64,000 bases of DNA. It comes from Phenylobacterium sp. (GTDB taxonomy: Bacteria > Pseudomonadota > Alphaproteobacteria > Caulobacterales > Caulobacteraceae). The notes beneath the pieces were generated by a model, which ran no database searches, was not told where the DNA came from, and worked only from the letters and a program-made list of their open reading frames with translations. The DNA lies in the NCBI RefSeq assembly GCF_030646615.1, contig NZ_JAUSLG010000095.1, forward strand, positions 1 to 64,000, in the 5' to 3' direction. Below, in pieces: positions 35,514 through 44,228 of this stretch. The translations under genes and the position numbers were made by a program. How positions within the stretch are numbered: position 1 is the first letter of the stretch; each line of letters opens with the position of its first letter.

Positions 35514-35519
35514 GAAATT
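35503..35519. promoter_or_regulatory. AT-rich palindrome between flippase-like gene and aasR
   Basis: aatttct-ata-agaaatt is a perfect seven-base inverted repeat with a three-base centre. It contains the flippase stop codon and precedes ATG 35557. It stands out in otherwise GC-rich sequence and could be an operator or promoter element (TATAAG is -10-like) for aasR, cerR and acpR. Confidence 0.45.
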
Positions 35520-35556
35520 CTTGCCGACCCCACGGAACCGGGCCAAAGCCAGGGCG

Positions 35557-37266
35557 ATGATCACCCCGACTTCGCCCGGGCGCTCCCTCCGCCGCGCCGA
35601 TTTTCCCAGCCTGATCGAGGCGTTGGACTACGCCGCCCAGGGCGAGACCGGTCTGAATTTCCACGGCCTGCGCGGGGAGCTGGTGGAAGCCCTACCCTAT
35701 GGCGACCTTCGCGCCGCAGCGCGCGACCTGGCCGGCCGGCTCCTGGCTACCGGCTTGGCGCCCGGCGACCGGGTGGGCCTGATCGCCGAGACCGATGGCG
35801 ACTTCGCCCGCGCCTTCTTCGCCTGCCAGTATGCCGGCCTGGTCCCGGCGCCCCTGCCCCTGCCTGCGCCCCTTGGCGGGCGGGCCAACTATATCGAGCA
35901 GATGGCGAGGATGCTGGACGCCGCGGCCGCGGACGCCCTGCTCGGACCGCCGGCCATGGCCGCCTGGGTGAGCGACATCGCCGCGGTTCAGCCTCTGAGA
36001 TTCGCCGGCGCGCTCGCCGATCTGCCGGAGCCCCGCGGCCAAACCCTGCCCGAGATCGGGCCGGACAGTCCCTGCTATCTCCAGTTCTCTTCCGGCAGCA
36101 CGCGCTTCCCCACCGGCGTCCTGGTCACCCATCGGGCGCTGATGGCCAACGCCCTGGCGATCACCCGGGACGGGCTTCAGGTGCAGGCTGAGGACCGGGC
36201 GTTTTCCTGGCTGCCGCTCTATCACGACATGGGCCTGGTCGGCTTCCTGCTGAGCCCGCTCACCGCCCAGATGTCGGCGGATCTGATGCCCACCGGCGCC
36301 TTCGTCCGTCGCCCGCTGCTCTGGCTCGATCTGATGGGCAGGAACGGCTCGACCATCTCCTACAGCCCCACCTTCGGCTATGAGCTCTGTGCGCGGCGGG
36401 CTGAGAACGCCAGCCTCGAGGCCTATGACCTGTCGCGCTGGCGGATCGCCGGCCTGGGCGGCGACATGGTTCGCACCAAACCCCTGTGGGATTTCGCCGC
36501 GCGCTTCTCGGCGGCGGGCTTTGACCCCCGGGCCTTTGTGGCCAGCTATGGCATGGCCGAGGCGACGCTGGCCCTGACCATGGCGCCCCTGGGCAAGGGG
36601 CTGGTGACCGAGCGGCTGGATGTGGACCGGCTGGAACGGGAAGGTGTGGCGGTCTCGGGGGCGCCTGCGGCCCGGGCGCGGGCGTTCGCCCGCTGCGGGC
36701 CGCCCCTGCCCGGCTACGAACTCCAGGTCCGCGGCGAGCGGGGCGAGGTCCTGCCGGAGCGTCGGGCGGGACGGGTCTTCGCCCGCGGGCCCAGCCTCAT
36801 GAGCGGCTACTTCCAGGACCCCGAATCCACCGCGCGCGCCCTGGCGGCCGATGGTTGGCTCGACACCGGCGATGTCGGCTATCTGTCGGAGGGCGAGATC
36901 GTCCTGACCGGCCGCAGCAAGGACCTGATCATCCTCAACGGCCGCAACATCTGGCCGCAGGACCTGGAATGGACCGCCGAAGCCGAGATCGCCGGCCTGC
37001 GCAGCGGCGATGTCGCCGCCTTCTCCGTCCCCGCCGACGGCGAAGAGGCGGTGATCGTCCTGGTCCAGACCCGCAGCAGCGACGGCGAAGCGCGCCAGAA
37101 GCTGGCCGTGGAGATCACCGATCTGCTCAGGCGCCGGCACGGCGTTGAGGCGCAGGTGAATCTCGTGGGGGGCCACGCCCTGCCGCAGACCTCGTCAGGC
37201 AAGCTCAGTCGTTCCCGGGCCAAGGCTGAGTATCTCGCCGGCCTCGCCGAAGCCGAGCCCGCCTAG
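35557..37266 (+). CDS. Fatty acyl-AMP ligase / acyl-ACP synthetase, AasR type
   Basis: This 569-residue ANL-superfamily enzyme activates a fatty acid as acyl-AMP and probably loads it onto the dedicated acyl carrier protein encoded 3' of it. Motifs are the P-loop-like YLQFSSGSTRFPTGVLVTH, LPLYHDMGLVGFLLSPL (fatty acyl-AMP ligase-like), ASYGMAEATLALTM, GWLDTGDVGYL and GRSKDLIILNGRNIWPQDLE with catalytic Lys near the C-terminus (TSSGKLSRSRAK). ATG 35557 is preferred to the track TTG at 35521. In C. crescentus the equivalent gene beside cerR, acpR and spt is one of five genes needed for ceramide synthesis. Confidence 0.85.
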   Translation: MITPTSPGRSLRRADFPSLIEALDYAAQGETGLNFHGLRGELVEALPYGDLRAAARDLAGRLLATGLAPGDRVGLIAETDGDFARAFFACQYAGLVPAPLPLPAPLGGRANYIEQMARMLDAAAADALLGPPAMAAWVSDIAAVQPLRFAGALADLPEPRGQTLPEIGPDSPCYLQFSSGSTRFPTGVLVTHRALMANALAITRDGLQVQAEDRAFSWLPLYHDMGLVGFLLSPLTAQMSADLMPTGAFVRRPLLWLDLMGRNGSTISYSPTFGYELCARRAENASLEAYDLSRWRIAGLGGDMVRTKPLWDFAARFSAAGFDPRAFVASYGMAEATLALTMAPLGKGLVTERLDVDRLEREGVAVSGAPAARARAFARCGPPLPGYELQVRGERGEVLPERRAGRVFARGPSLMSGYFQDPESTARALAADGWLDTGDVGYLSEGEIVLTGRSKDLIILNGRNIWPQDLEWTAEAEIAGLRSGDVAAFSVPADGEEAVIVLVQTRSSDGEARQKLAVEITDLLRRRHGVEAQVNLVGGHALPQTSSGKLSRSRAKAEYLAGLAEAEPA

Positions 37267-37267
37267 G

Positions 37268-38221
37268 GTGTCGCGGGGCCTCATCACCGTCACCGGCGCG
37301 ACGGGATTTCTCGGCCGCCACCTCATCCCAGCGCTGGCCGCGGAAGGCTGGCGCATCAGGGTGCTGGCGCGCCGCGATGTGACCCATCCGCTGTGGCGCG
37401 CCCTGGAGATCGAGGTCGTTCCCGGCGACCTTGGCGACGACCGGGCCCTCCAACGGGCCTGCGCGGGCGCCGATGTGATCGTTCATGGGGCCGGCCTGAT
37501 CAAGGCGCGCAGCCGGGAGGCGTTCTTCGCCGTCAATGCGCAGGGCGCCCGCCGGGTGGCCGAGCGCGCGCAGGGCGCCCTGCTGCTGATCTCCAGCCTG
37601 GCCGCGCGGGAGCCGGGGCTGTCGGACTACGCCGCCAGCAAGCGGGCCGGTGAGATGGCGGCGCAGGAGGTGCTGGGCGACCGCCTGACCATCGTGCGCC
37701 CGCCCGCCCTCTACGGCCCAGGGGACCTCGAGACCCTGCCCCTCTTCCGGATGGCGGCGGGAAGCCCGATCCTGCCGGTTCTCGACCCCAGGGCCCGGAT
37801 GGCCATGATGCATGTCGAGGACGCCGCGCGGCAGATCGCCGCCCTTGCGAGGACGGCGTGCGGCCGGGTCGTCACCCTGTCCGACCAGCGCCCCGAAGGC
37901 TATGGCTGGCGCGAGGTGTTCCAGACGGCGGCCGACGCCTTTGGCCGACGGCCCAGGTATCAGCGCATTCCCAACGGCGCCCTGACACTGGCCGCGGGGC
38001 TTGGCGCCCTGGGCGCCCGCCGATCGCCGGCCATGCTGACCTTCGGCAAGCTGCGGGAGATCACGCACCTGGACTGGTCGGTGACGCCCGACGAGCAGAT
38101 GGCTGACCTTCCCCAGGCCCATTTCAACCTCGCCGACGGGTTCTTACATACGGCTCAGGCCTATGGCGCCGCTGGGGTCAGGTTTCGAAAGCCCCCATTA
38201 CAGCAGGCGATCAGATGCTGA
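37268..38221 (+). CDS. cerR: NAD(P)-dependent reductase, ceramide reductase CerR type
   Basis: The 317-residue extended short-chain dehydrogenase has the Rossmann motif TGATGFLGRHL and catalytic Tyr/Lys in LSDYAASKRAGE, with a Ser upstream in LLISSLAARE. In Caulobacter the homologue reduces the 3-keto group during ceramide synthesis, acting on 3-oxo-ceramide rather than on free 3-ketosphinganine as in eukaryotes. The GTG start follows the aasR stop by one base. Its placement between aasR and acpR makes the CerR assignment strong; sequence alone would give only NAD-dependent epimerase/dehydratase. Confidence 0.87.
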   Translation: MSRGLITVTGATGFLGRHLIPALAAEGWRIRVLARRDVTHPLWRALEIEVVPGDLGDDRALQRACAGADVIVHGAGLIKARSREAFFAVNAQGARRVAERAQGALLLISSLAAREPGLSDYAASKRAGEMAAQEVLGDRLTIVRPPALYGPGDLETLPLFRMAAGSPILPVLDPRARMAMMHVEDAARQIAALARTACGRVVTLSDQRPEGYGWREVFQTAADAFGRRPRYQRIPNGALTLAAGLGALGARRSPAMLTFGKLREITHLDWSVTPDEQMADLPQAHFNLADGFLHTAQAYGAAGVRFRKPPLQQAIRC

Positions 38222-38291
38222 CGCCGGTGTCGTACTGCGCCAAAGATGCGGCGTTAACGGACGATCGTTCTAGGGGGGCGAGTCGGTCTCT

Positions 38292-38543
38292 ATGCAACTT
38301 GTGAAAGATCCCACCGTGCTTGAGGTGGGCAAGGCGGCTGAGGCGGTGCTGGAGCGAGAGGTCGTCGTGACGGCGGCGTCGGATATTTCGCGCGATCTCG
38401 CCGTGGATTCCCTCGCCCTCATGAACATCGTGATGGAGCTCGAGGACCGCTTCGATATCTCCATCCCCATCGACCGCCTGAGCGAAGTTCAAACCGTCGG
38501 CGACCTCGCGGCGCTTATCGACAACATCCGGAACAAGGTTTGA
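38292..38543 (+). CDS. Dedicated acyl carrier protein AcpR type
   Basis: The 83-residue acidic helical protein has the phosphopantetheine attachment serine in LAVDSLALMNIVMELEDRF. It is a specialised ACP carrying the fatty acyl chain for serine palmitoyltransferase, charged by the nearby acyl-ACP synthetase. The 70 bases upstream contain no clear promoter. The stop overlaps a potential TTG start of spt, so these genes are translationally coupled or nearly so. Confidence 0.9.
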   Translation: MQLVKDPTVLEVGKAAEAVLEREVVVTAASDISRDLAVDSLALMNIVMELEDRFDISIPIDRLSEVQTVGDLAALIDNIRNKV

Positions 38544-38545
38544 GC

Positions 38546-39763
38546 ATGGCTCTGCTCGATAGGCATGCGGCGTCGAGAGACGCCTACAAGGCGCTTCGTG
38601 ATACGGCGGCCGATCCGTTCGGGGTCCGTTTCGACGCGGTGGTCTCGCCCACCGAGGGGATCGTGGACGGCCGCCCCACCATCCTCTTGGGAACCAACAA
38701 CTATCTCGGCCTGACCTTCGATGAGGCCTGCGTCGAGGAGTCCGTTCGTGCGGTGCGCGAACGCGGCACCGGCACGACAGGCTCGCGCATCGCCAACGGC
38801 AGCTATGAGGGCCATGTGGCTTTGGAGCGCGCCCTGGAAGGCTTTTACGGCCGCAAGCACGCCATGGTGTTCACCACGGGCTATCAGGCCAATCTGGGCG
38901 TGCTCTCGACCCTGGTCGGCCGCGGCGACCACCTGCTTCTGGACGCCGACAGCCACGCCAGCATCTATGACGGCGCGCGCCTGGGCCATGCCGAGGTCAC
39001 CCGCTTCCGGCACAACGACCCCGAAGACCTCTATAAGCGCCTGCGCCGCCTCCAGGACACGCCCGGAGAGAAGCTCATCGTCGTGGAGGGCATCTATTCC
39101 ATGGTCGGCGATGTGGCGCCCCTGAGGGAGATCGCGGCGGTGAAGCGCGAGATGGGCGCCTATCTGCTGGTGGACGAGGCCCATTCCATGGGCGTCCTGG
39201 GGGCGACCGGTCGCGGGCTGGCCGAAGAGGCCGGGGTGGAGGCCGATGTGGACGTGATCGTCGGCACCTTCTCCAAGAGCCTGGGTTCGGTCGGCGGCTT
39301 CTGCGTCTCCGACATGGCGGACTTCGATGTCATGCGCATCGTCTGCCGCCCCTACATGTTCACCGCCTCCCTGCCGCCGGCGGTGATCGCCTCGACCCTG
39401 GAGGCTTTGCGCCGTGTCCAGGCGGCGCCGGACCTGCGCCACAAGCTGCACGCCAACGCCCAGCACCTCTATGACGGGCTCACGGCGCTGGGGCTGGCGA
39501 CGGGCCCGACCTGCAGCCCGATCGTCGCGGTGACCATGCCCGACCAGGAGGTCGCCGCGGCCATGTGGAACCTGTTGCTGCAGAACGGGGTCTATCTCAA
39601 TCTCGCCCTGCCCCCGGCGACGCCCGACAACCGCCCCCTACTCCGTTCAAGCGTCAGCGCGGCCCACAGCATCGAACAGCTGGATCAGGTCATCGCCGTG
39701 ATGGCCAAGGTGGCCCGCGAGCTGGGCGTGCTGGACGGCGAACCCAAGCGGGCCGTCGGCTAG
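38546..39763 (+). CDS. spt: Serine palmitoyltransferase (alpha-oxoamine synthase)
   Basis: Spt condenses L-serine with an acyl thioester to form 3-ketosphinganine, the first committed sphingolipid step. The 405-residue PLP enzyme has TNNYLGLTFDEA, DADSHASIYDG, VDEAHSMGVLGATGRG and the PLP-lysine region VGTFSKSLGSVGGF. Family relatives (KBL, AONS, ALAS) share these, but the adjacent ACP, CerR and acyl-ACP synthetase identify it as Spt. ATG 38546 is preferred over TTG 38540, which overlaps the acp stop. It is convergent with the head-group genes. Confidence 0.94.
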   Translation: MALLDRHAASRDAYKALRDTAADPFGVRFDAVVSPTEGIVDGRPTILLGTNNYLGLTFDEACVEESVRAVRERGTGTTGSRIANGSYEGHVALERALEGFYGRKHAMVFTTGYQANLGVLSTLVGRGDHLLLDADSHASIYDGARLGHAEVTRFRHNDPEDLYKRLRRLQDTPGEKLIVVEGIYSMVGDVAPLREIAAVKREMGAYLLVDEAHSMGVLGATGRGLAEEAGVEADVDVIVGTFSKSLGSVGGFCVSDMADFDVMRIVCRPYMFTASLPPAVIASTLEALRRVQAAPDLRHKLHANAQHLYDGLTALGLATGPTCSPIVAVTMPDQEVAAAMWNLLLQNGVYLNLALPPATPDNRPLLRSSVSAAHSIEQLDQVIAVMAKVARELGVLDGEPKRAVG

Positions 39764-39776
39764 AGCCTGACGCACC

Positions 39777-40712
39777 CTAGCCGCCCCCTGCGGCCTGCGC
39801 CCGGCGGGCCTTCCACAGGCGCCAGAACACGCCGGGCGAGGCCAGGATAGGGTGCCTTTCCCGCCACGGCGTCAGCGGCACCCGCAGTCCGGTGTGGCGC
39901 TCGATCTTCCAGGCGGCGTAACGGGCGGCGCCCTCGAAGGTGAAGGCCGCCTTGGCGAGACGCGCCAGATTGAGGGGCTTTCCGAGGGTGCGCCGGAGTC
40001 GCCAGGCCGCCAGGAGTCGCCCTCTTTCATGCCCGCCCAGCACGAGCCGCACCGTCCCTTGGGCCGTGGCCTCGATCGTCAGGCCCTGCGCCCGCCAGGC
40101 GGCGAGCAAAAGCCGCTCATAGCGGTCTGGATCGGCGCCCAGGATGTCATTCTCCCGCCCGCGCGCCTCGACGCGGAACTCCGCCGCATAGGTCTGGCGG
40201 AACAGCGCGCGCCAATAGTCGAGCGCCTCGCCCTCCTGCGGACCCAGGGCGGCGGCGAACCGGGTGGCCGTGCCGGCGGCCGTGGCGACAGCCCGAGCGA
40301 TGTCGGCGGCGGCGTCCGCCCCCGAAGACCAGACCAGGGCCGAAGGCTGGACGAAGCGCGTCCAGATGGTCGTATCGATCCGCCGTCCCGTCACCGCGGA
40401 GCGGAATTGAGCCAGGGTCATGGTCGCCACCTTGGCGCGCAGGATGCGTCCGTCGATGACCAGCTCGTGATAGCTCACATCGGGCCAGAGGACGCGGCCC
40501 GCCAGGCCCCGCCAGCCGGGGCGCGGCCCATGGGTCAGGACATAGAAGTCCATCACTCCGTCGAGATCGCCCGTGCGCAGCACCGATCCGTAGAACAGCA
40601 CGCCGGCTGCGCCCTCAAAGCGGCTTGCCAGCGCCCGGCCCATGGCCAGACCGGGCGACGGGGCGGCGCGGGTGAGGTCCTGGGCGACCAGGGTCTGGAG
40701 GGCGTCCATCAT
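39777..40712 (-). CDS. Nucleotidyltransferase-like protein of the ceramide head-group locus
   Basis: The 311-residue protein has an N-terminal segment VLFYGSVLRTGDLDGVMDFYVL that resembles the GS-x9-DxD metal motif of nucleotidyltransferases, with the second acidic pair as DGVMD. The rest is helical and basic (RLLAAWRLRRTLGKPLNLARL, WKIERHTGLRVPL), suggesting membrane association. In C. crescentus the gene at this position (just 3' of spt, beside cpgB) is one of three required for ceramide phosphoglycerate (the cpgABC set). Its biochemical step is not established from sequence. It shares a four-base overlap with the upstream kinase gene. Confidence 0.75.
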   Translation of the reverse strand: MMDALQTLVAQDLTRAAPSPGLAMGRALASRFEGAAGVLFYGSVLRTGDLDGVMDFYVLTHGPRPGWRGLAGRVLWPDVSYHELVIDGRILRAKVATMTLAQFRSAVTGRRIDTTIWTRFVQPSALVWSSGADAAADIARAVATAAGTATRFAAALGPQEGEALDYWRALFRQTYAAEFRVEARGRENDILGADPDRYERLLLAAWRAQGLTIEATAQGTVRLVLGGHERGRLLAAWRLRRTLGKPLNLARLAKAAFTFEGAARYAAWKIERHTGLRVPLTPWRERHPILASPGVFWRLWKARRAQAAGGG

Positions 40713-41623
40713 GGCGCGAGGAATCGCACGGGGGGGCCCAACGCGATCGTGATCTCGCCGCCCGGGAAGACCTCGCCGTCAACCACCACGGGCTGGGGGC
40801 TGGAGACGAACAGACCCTCGGCCAGGGTCCGCCGATAGCCATGGCGCCGAAGCCAGGTCTCGGCGCGCCCTAGCAACACCGCCGGCAAGGCCAGGGCCAG
40901 CCGCCTGGGGGGGGCCGAGACCTCAAGCACCTTCATCCCCTCCCGTGGGGGACCGAAGGGGCGAAGGCCAAGGGGCAGGCGCTTGAGCGAGGTGGCCAGC
41001 ACCACGAAACGGGCGGCGACCGTCGCCTCGCCCCCATCGATGGCGAGGCCCGCGCGCACGCCCTGGCGCCAGCCGTCGCCGTCGCGGCCGAACAGCGCGC
41101 CGAAGGCCGCGCCGATGACCGTCAAGGCCACGGCCAGGCTGTGGAACGCCCCCATCCGGTGGACCGCGTGCGACATCTGGGTGGCGCGGACAAAGGCGCC
41201 CAGGCCGAAGATGAACCCCGACAGGTCGGCCTGCTCGCCGCCCGCCCAGGTCAGCGTCAGGGGGCGCCGGGTCTTCAGGCTCATTGGCTCGCGGGCGGCC
41301 CGCTGCAGGGCGGCGTCCAGGGTCCAGCCGGGCCGGACGCCCAGGTCGAGGGCCAGGACATTGGTCTTTCCCGAGGGCAGGACCGCCAGGATGGGCGCGG
41401 CGCCGGCGAAGGCGGTCGGCAGGGCGCTCAGGACCTCGCGCAGGGTGCCGTCACCCCCGTCCACCACCACCAGCTCGACCCCGGCCTGGGCGAACCGACG
41501 CAGCTCGCTGGCCAGGGCCGCAGGCGTGTCCGGCTCGCCCCAGAGAACCCCATCCGGCGGCGCCCCCGCCTCGCCGCGATTGGCGTGGCTCCGCGGATTG
41601 CGGATCACTCCGACCCTCGTCAA
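40709..41623 (-). CDS. cpgB: Ceramide kinase, CpgB type (diacylglycerol kinase fold)
   Basis: A lipid kinase of the DAGK/LCB5 fold that in Caulobacter phosphorylates ceramide to start anionic head-group synthesis. The nucleotide loop VVVDGGDGTLREVLSALP carries the invariant GGDGT. The second motif, usually PxGTxNxxA, reads LPSGKTNVLALDLG, a Lys-containing variant. The C-terminus (SSPQPVVVDGEVFPGGEITIAL) is the standard DAGK end. TTG 41623 gives MTRVGVIRNPRSHANRG (304 residues) and overlaps the preceding stop; GTG 41635 is an alternative. The track ORF start at 42211 is a shadow of the CDP-alcohol transferase gene. Confidence 0.82.
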   Translation of the reverse strand: MTRVGVIRNPRSHANRGEAGAPPDGVLWGEPDTPAALASELRRFAQAGVELVVVDGGDGTLREVLSALPTAFAGAAPILAVLPSGKTNVLALDLGVRPGWTLDAALQRAAREPMSLKTRRPLTLTWAGGEQADLSGFIFGLGAFVRATQMSHAVHRMGAFHSLAVALTVIGAAFGALFGRDGDGWRQGVRAGLAIDGGEATVAARFVVLATSLKRLPLGLRPFGPPREGMKVLEVSAPPRRLALALPAVLLGRAETWLRRHGYRRTLAEGLFVSSPQPVVVDGEVFPGGEITIALGPPVRFLAP

Positions 41624-42738
41624 TTCGAGAGCCACGAGGTGACCTGGCCCCTGGGGGCCAGCAGCCCCTGGACCATCTGGACGAGGTGGACGCCGAGCGA
41701 CAGGGCCGTCCAGATGGCCACCAGGATCAGACCGATATCGGGTCGACCCAGAAGGGCCGCGGGCGTCAGCAGCAGGAGGTTCGGATTGCGCCGCGCGGTG
41801 ATCAGCCGGAAGAAGCTGTCGAAGGGTCGCCAGGCGTGCATCTCCACCTTGAACGCGGCGAGGAAGGCGCCCTCCAGCATGCGCTGAACGATATAGCCGA
41901 CGAAGATCACGGTCAGGACCAGGGTCGGCGCGCCCACCGGCTGGCTGCTGGCCTGCACCCCCACCAGCCAGGCCCACCACCAGAAGGGCGGATGGATCAG
42001 GTCGATGCTGTGATCGAAGACATTGCCCCACCGGGATGAGGTCAGCGTCACCCGGGCGAGTTTGCCGTCCACCGTGTCGAGGAAGGTCATCCCCCAGGCG
42101 GCCGCCAGGCCCCAGCCGAAATGGCCGGTCCAGAACAGGCCGAAGGCCAGCAGCACGAGCAGGAAGCTGGTGAAGGTGACCTGATTGGGGGTGATCCCGG
42201 CCAGGGCGCACCAGCGGGTGACGACCCGGGCCGGCGCCGGCCAGACATATTTGGTCACCAGGTCGGTGACGCCCTTGTACGACCCCTGGAACAGGCGCCG
42301 TTCCACGGCGCGCACGTCGCCGGGGGTCAGGCGGCGCAGGATCGGCGGCTCGCGCTTGCGCAGTTCGCTATTATAGGCCGAGCCCAGGTCCTGGGCGGTC
42401 ATCGCGCGATGGGTGCTGGCGACACCGCTCAGGGGCGCCCCCTGCGCCAGCCGCTCGGCGGCCACGCCCTGGGCGTGGATGGCGGTCGGTGTTCCGTCCT
42501 CGTCCACCAGGACCACGCCCGGATGCTGAGCCAGGGCCCGGATGAGGGACTCGTCGAACACATAGCGGGCGTCCGCCGCCACCAGGCCGCCGACGGTAGC
42601 CGCCCCTTCGTCCAGGCCAAGACGCCGGAAGGTCCGATGCAGCCGTTCGGCCGCGCTCATGCCCCAGATGCGGGCTTCGCCGTCACCGATCACCCGCGCC
42701 GTCGGCCGGGCCTGTTCGTCAGTATTCGTCAATTCCAC
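41620..42738 (-). CDS. CDP-alcohol phosphatidyltransferase with N-terminal nucleotidyltransferase-like domain
   Basis: The C-terminal half contains the full CDP-alcohol transferase signature DG-x2-AR-x8-G-x3-D-x3-D (DTVDGKLARVTLTSSRWGNVFDHS) within several membrane helices. The N-terminal 150 residues (RVIGDGEARIWGMSAAERLHRTFRRLG, ALAQHPGVVLVDEDGTPTAIHA) resemble a sugar/inositol-phosphate nucleotidyltransferase without an obvious active-site loop, like the fused IPCT/DIPPS enzymes. It would transfer a phospho-alcohol from a CDP-alcohol to a lipid acceptor, here probably phosphoceramide. GTG 42738 with an aaggcgg site is used; TTG 42732 is also possible. It is divergent from the phosphoesterase gene. 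Confidence 0.82.
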   Translation of the reverse strand: MELTNTDEQARPTARVIGDGEARIWGMSAAERLHRTFRRLGLDEGAATVGGLVAADARYVFDESLIRALAQHPGVVLVDEDGTPTAIHAQGVAAERLAQGAPLSGVASTHRAMTAQDLGSAYNSELRKREPPILRRLTPGDVRAVERRLFQGSYKGVTDLVTKYVWPAPARVVTRWCALAGITPNQVTFTSFLLVLLAFGLFWTGHFGWGLAAAWGMTFLDTVDGKLARVTLTSSRWGNVFDHSIDLIHPPFWWWAWLVGVQASSQPVGAPTLVLTVIFVGYIVQRMLEGAFLAAFKVEMHAWRPFDSFFRLITARRNPNLLLLTPAALLGRPDIGLILVAIWTALSLGVHLVQMVQGLLAPRGQVTSWLSN

Positions 42739-42805
42739 CAACCGCCTTGCGCCTGTAAGGACGTGATAGCGAGCTTCGCCCCACCCTGACCAGAAACCTT
42801 CGCCC

Positions 42806-43696
42806 GTGCCGCCGTTTCGACTGGCCCATATCTCCGACCCGCACCTGCCGCCGCCTGAGAGATCGCTCGGCCTGAGGGACCTCGTCTCCAAGCGGGCGCT
42901 CAGCGCGATGGCCTGGCGCCGAAAGGGTGGTCAGCACGACAAGGCCGTGCTCGACGCCCTGGTGGCCGATATAGGCGCCCGGACGCCGGACCACATCGCC
43001 ATCACCGGCGACCTGACCAATTTCTCCACAGCCCGGGAAATCGCCGGGGCCCAGGCCTGGCTGAGCGGCCTGGGGGCGCCGGCCCATGTCACGGTCAGTC
43101 CCGGCAATCACGACGCCCTGGTCGGCCGCCCCGAGGCGGATGGGTTCGCGCCCTGGCGGCCCTGGCTGGCCGATGATCAGGCGTCGGCCTTTCCCCACGT
43201 TCGAATCCGCAGGCATGTGGCCATCATCAATCTCTGCAGCGCGGTCCCGACCGCGCCGTGGCTGGCCACTGGCGAGCTTGGGGAAGCTCAACTGGCGCAG
43301 TTGGCCCAGCTGCTGCCTGATCTTGCCGACCGCGGCCTCTTTCGCCTGATCATGCTGCACCATCCGCCGGTTGTGGGGGTGGTTTCCCCCCGCAAGTCCC
43401 TGGAGGACGGGGAAGGGTTCCGGGCGATCCTGGCCGCCCACGGCGCTGATCTCATCCTGCATGGCCATGCCCATGAGGCGGCGCTCGGGGGCTTGCCCGG
43501 TTCAACGGGTCTTGTGCCGGTCCTGGGCGTCCCGTCAGCCTCGGCCACGCCGGGCGGGCGCCATCCGCCTGCCCGTTGGCATGAGATAGAGATCGGCTCG
43601 GACGGCGATGACCGCCAGGTCTGGATCACGGCCAGGGGGCTTTCTGCCTTGACGGGCGCATTCGAAACGCTGGGGCGCTATCGCCTGGTCGCCTAG
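42806..43696 (+). CDS. Calcineurin-like metallophosphoesterase
   Basis: The 296-residue protein has the five metal-binding motifs of the family: HISDPH, ITGDLTN, SPGNHD, MLHHPP and HGHAHEAAL. It starts at GTG 42806, divergent from the CDP-alcohol transferase gene with 67 bases between. Similar proteins hydrolyse UDP-diacylglucosamine, cyclic nucleotides or phospholipids. A role in dephosphorylating a sphingolipid intermediate or a CDP-alcohol is possible from context but unproven. The stop overlaps that of the next, minus-strand gene. Confidence 0.87.
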   Translation: MPPFRLAHISDPHLPPPERSLGLRDLVSKRALSAMAWRRKGGQHDKAVLDALVADIGARTPDHIAITGDLTNFSTAREIAGAQAWLSGLGAPAHVTVSPGNHDALVGRPEADGFAPWRPWLADDQASAFPHVRIRRHVAIINLCSAVPTAPWLATGELGEAQLAQLAQLLPDLADRGLFRLIMLHHPPVVGVVSPRKSLEDGEGFRAILAAHGADLILHGHAHEAALGGLPGSTGLVPVLGVPSASATPGGRHPPARWHEIEIGSDGDDRQVWITARGLSALTGAFETLGRYRLVA

Positions 43697-44166
43697 CGCT
43701 GGTATCGCATGGAGATGGGGACCTGCGTGGTCCCTGCCCCGGCGCGGAACCGAACGCTCTCGAACGACGGCAGGCCCACGCGGGTCGGCGCGTTGTTGGA
43801 GAACCCGAAGCCTTCCGCCGGCATGCCGACGATGGTTCGGTTGAAATCGTGGTCGACGTTGGCGTCGTGATAGATGGCGATGGCGTAGTAGGCGGGCTCA
43901 GGAACCCAGAAGCAGACCTCGGTCACCCGCGGCGTCGCCTTCACCCGCGCCCGCAGCAGCTTGCCCTTTGGGGCCAGGAACCGGCGGGCGTTGTCCGGAT
44001 AGAGGGTGACCGCCACTTCCCCCTGGATCGGGGCCACCCCGGTGACCACCACCGAGATCTTGTGAGGCCCCTCAGGGCCGACGCACTGATCGGCCGCAAG
44101 GCCTGGCCCGGCGATGCCGAGCGCCATGGCGAAGGTGAGGCCCGCAAGGCCGGTTCGGACTTTCAT
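43693..44166 (-). CDS. DUF2141-family secreted protein
   Basis: The 157-residue protein has a signal peptide (MKVRTGLAGLTFAMALGIAGPGLA) and a small beta-sandwich domain with the DUF2141 pattern: GEVAVTLYPD, YYAIAIYHDANVDHDFNRTIVGMPAEGFGFSNNA. Function is unknown; proteins of this family are frequent beside sphingolipid and surface-lipid genes in alphaproteobacteria. It is convergent with the phosphoesterase (four-base overlap of stops) and divergent from the HIT gene. Confidence 0.85.
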   Translation of the reverse strand: MKVRTGLAGLTFAMALGIAGPGLAADQCVGPEGPHKISVVVTGVAPIQGEVAVTLYPDNARRFLAPKGKLLRARVKATPRVTEVCFWVPEPAYYAIAIYHDANVDHDFNRTIVGMPAEGFGFSNNAPTRVGLPSFESVRFRAGAGTTQVPISMRYQR

Positions 44167-44228
44167 GGGCTTTGACGACCCCCTATGTTGCGCCGACGGC
44201 GGATGGCGCCCGATGAGCAGGGTGCTTC

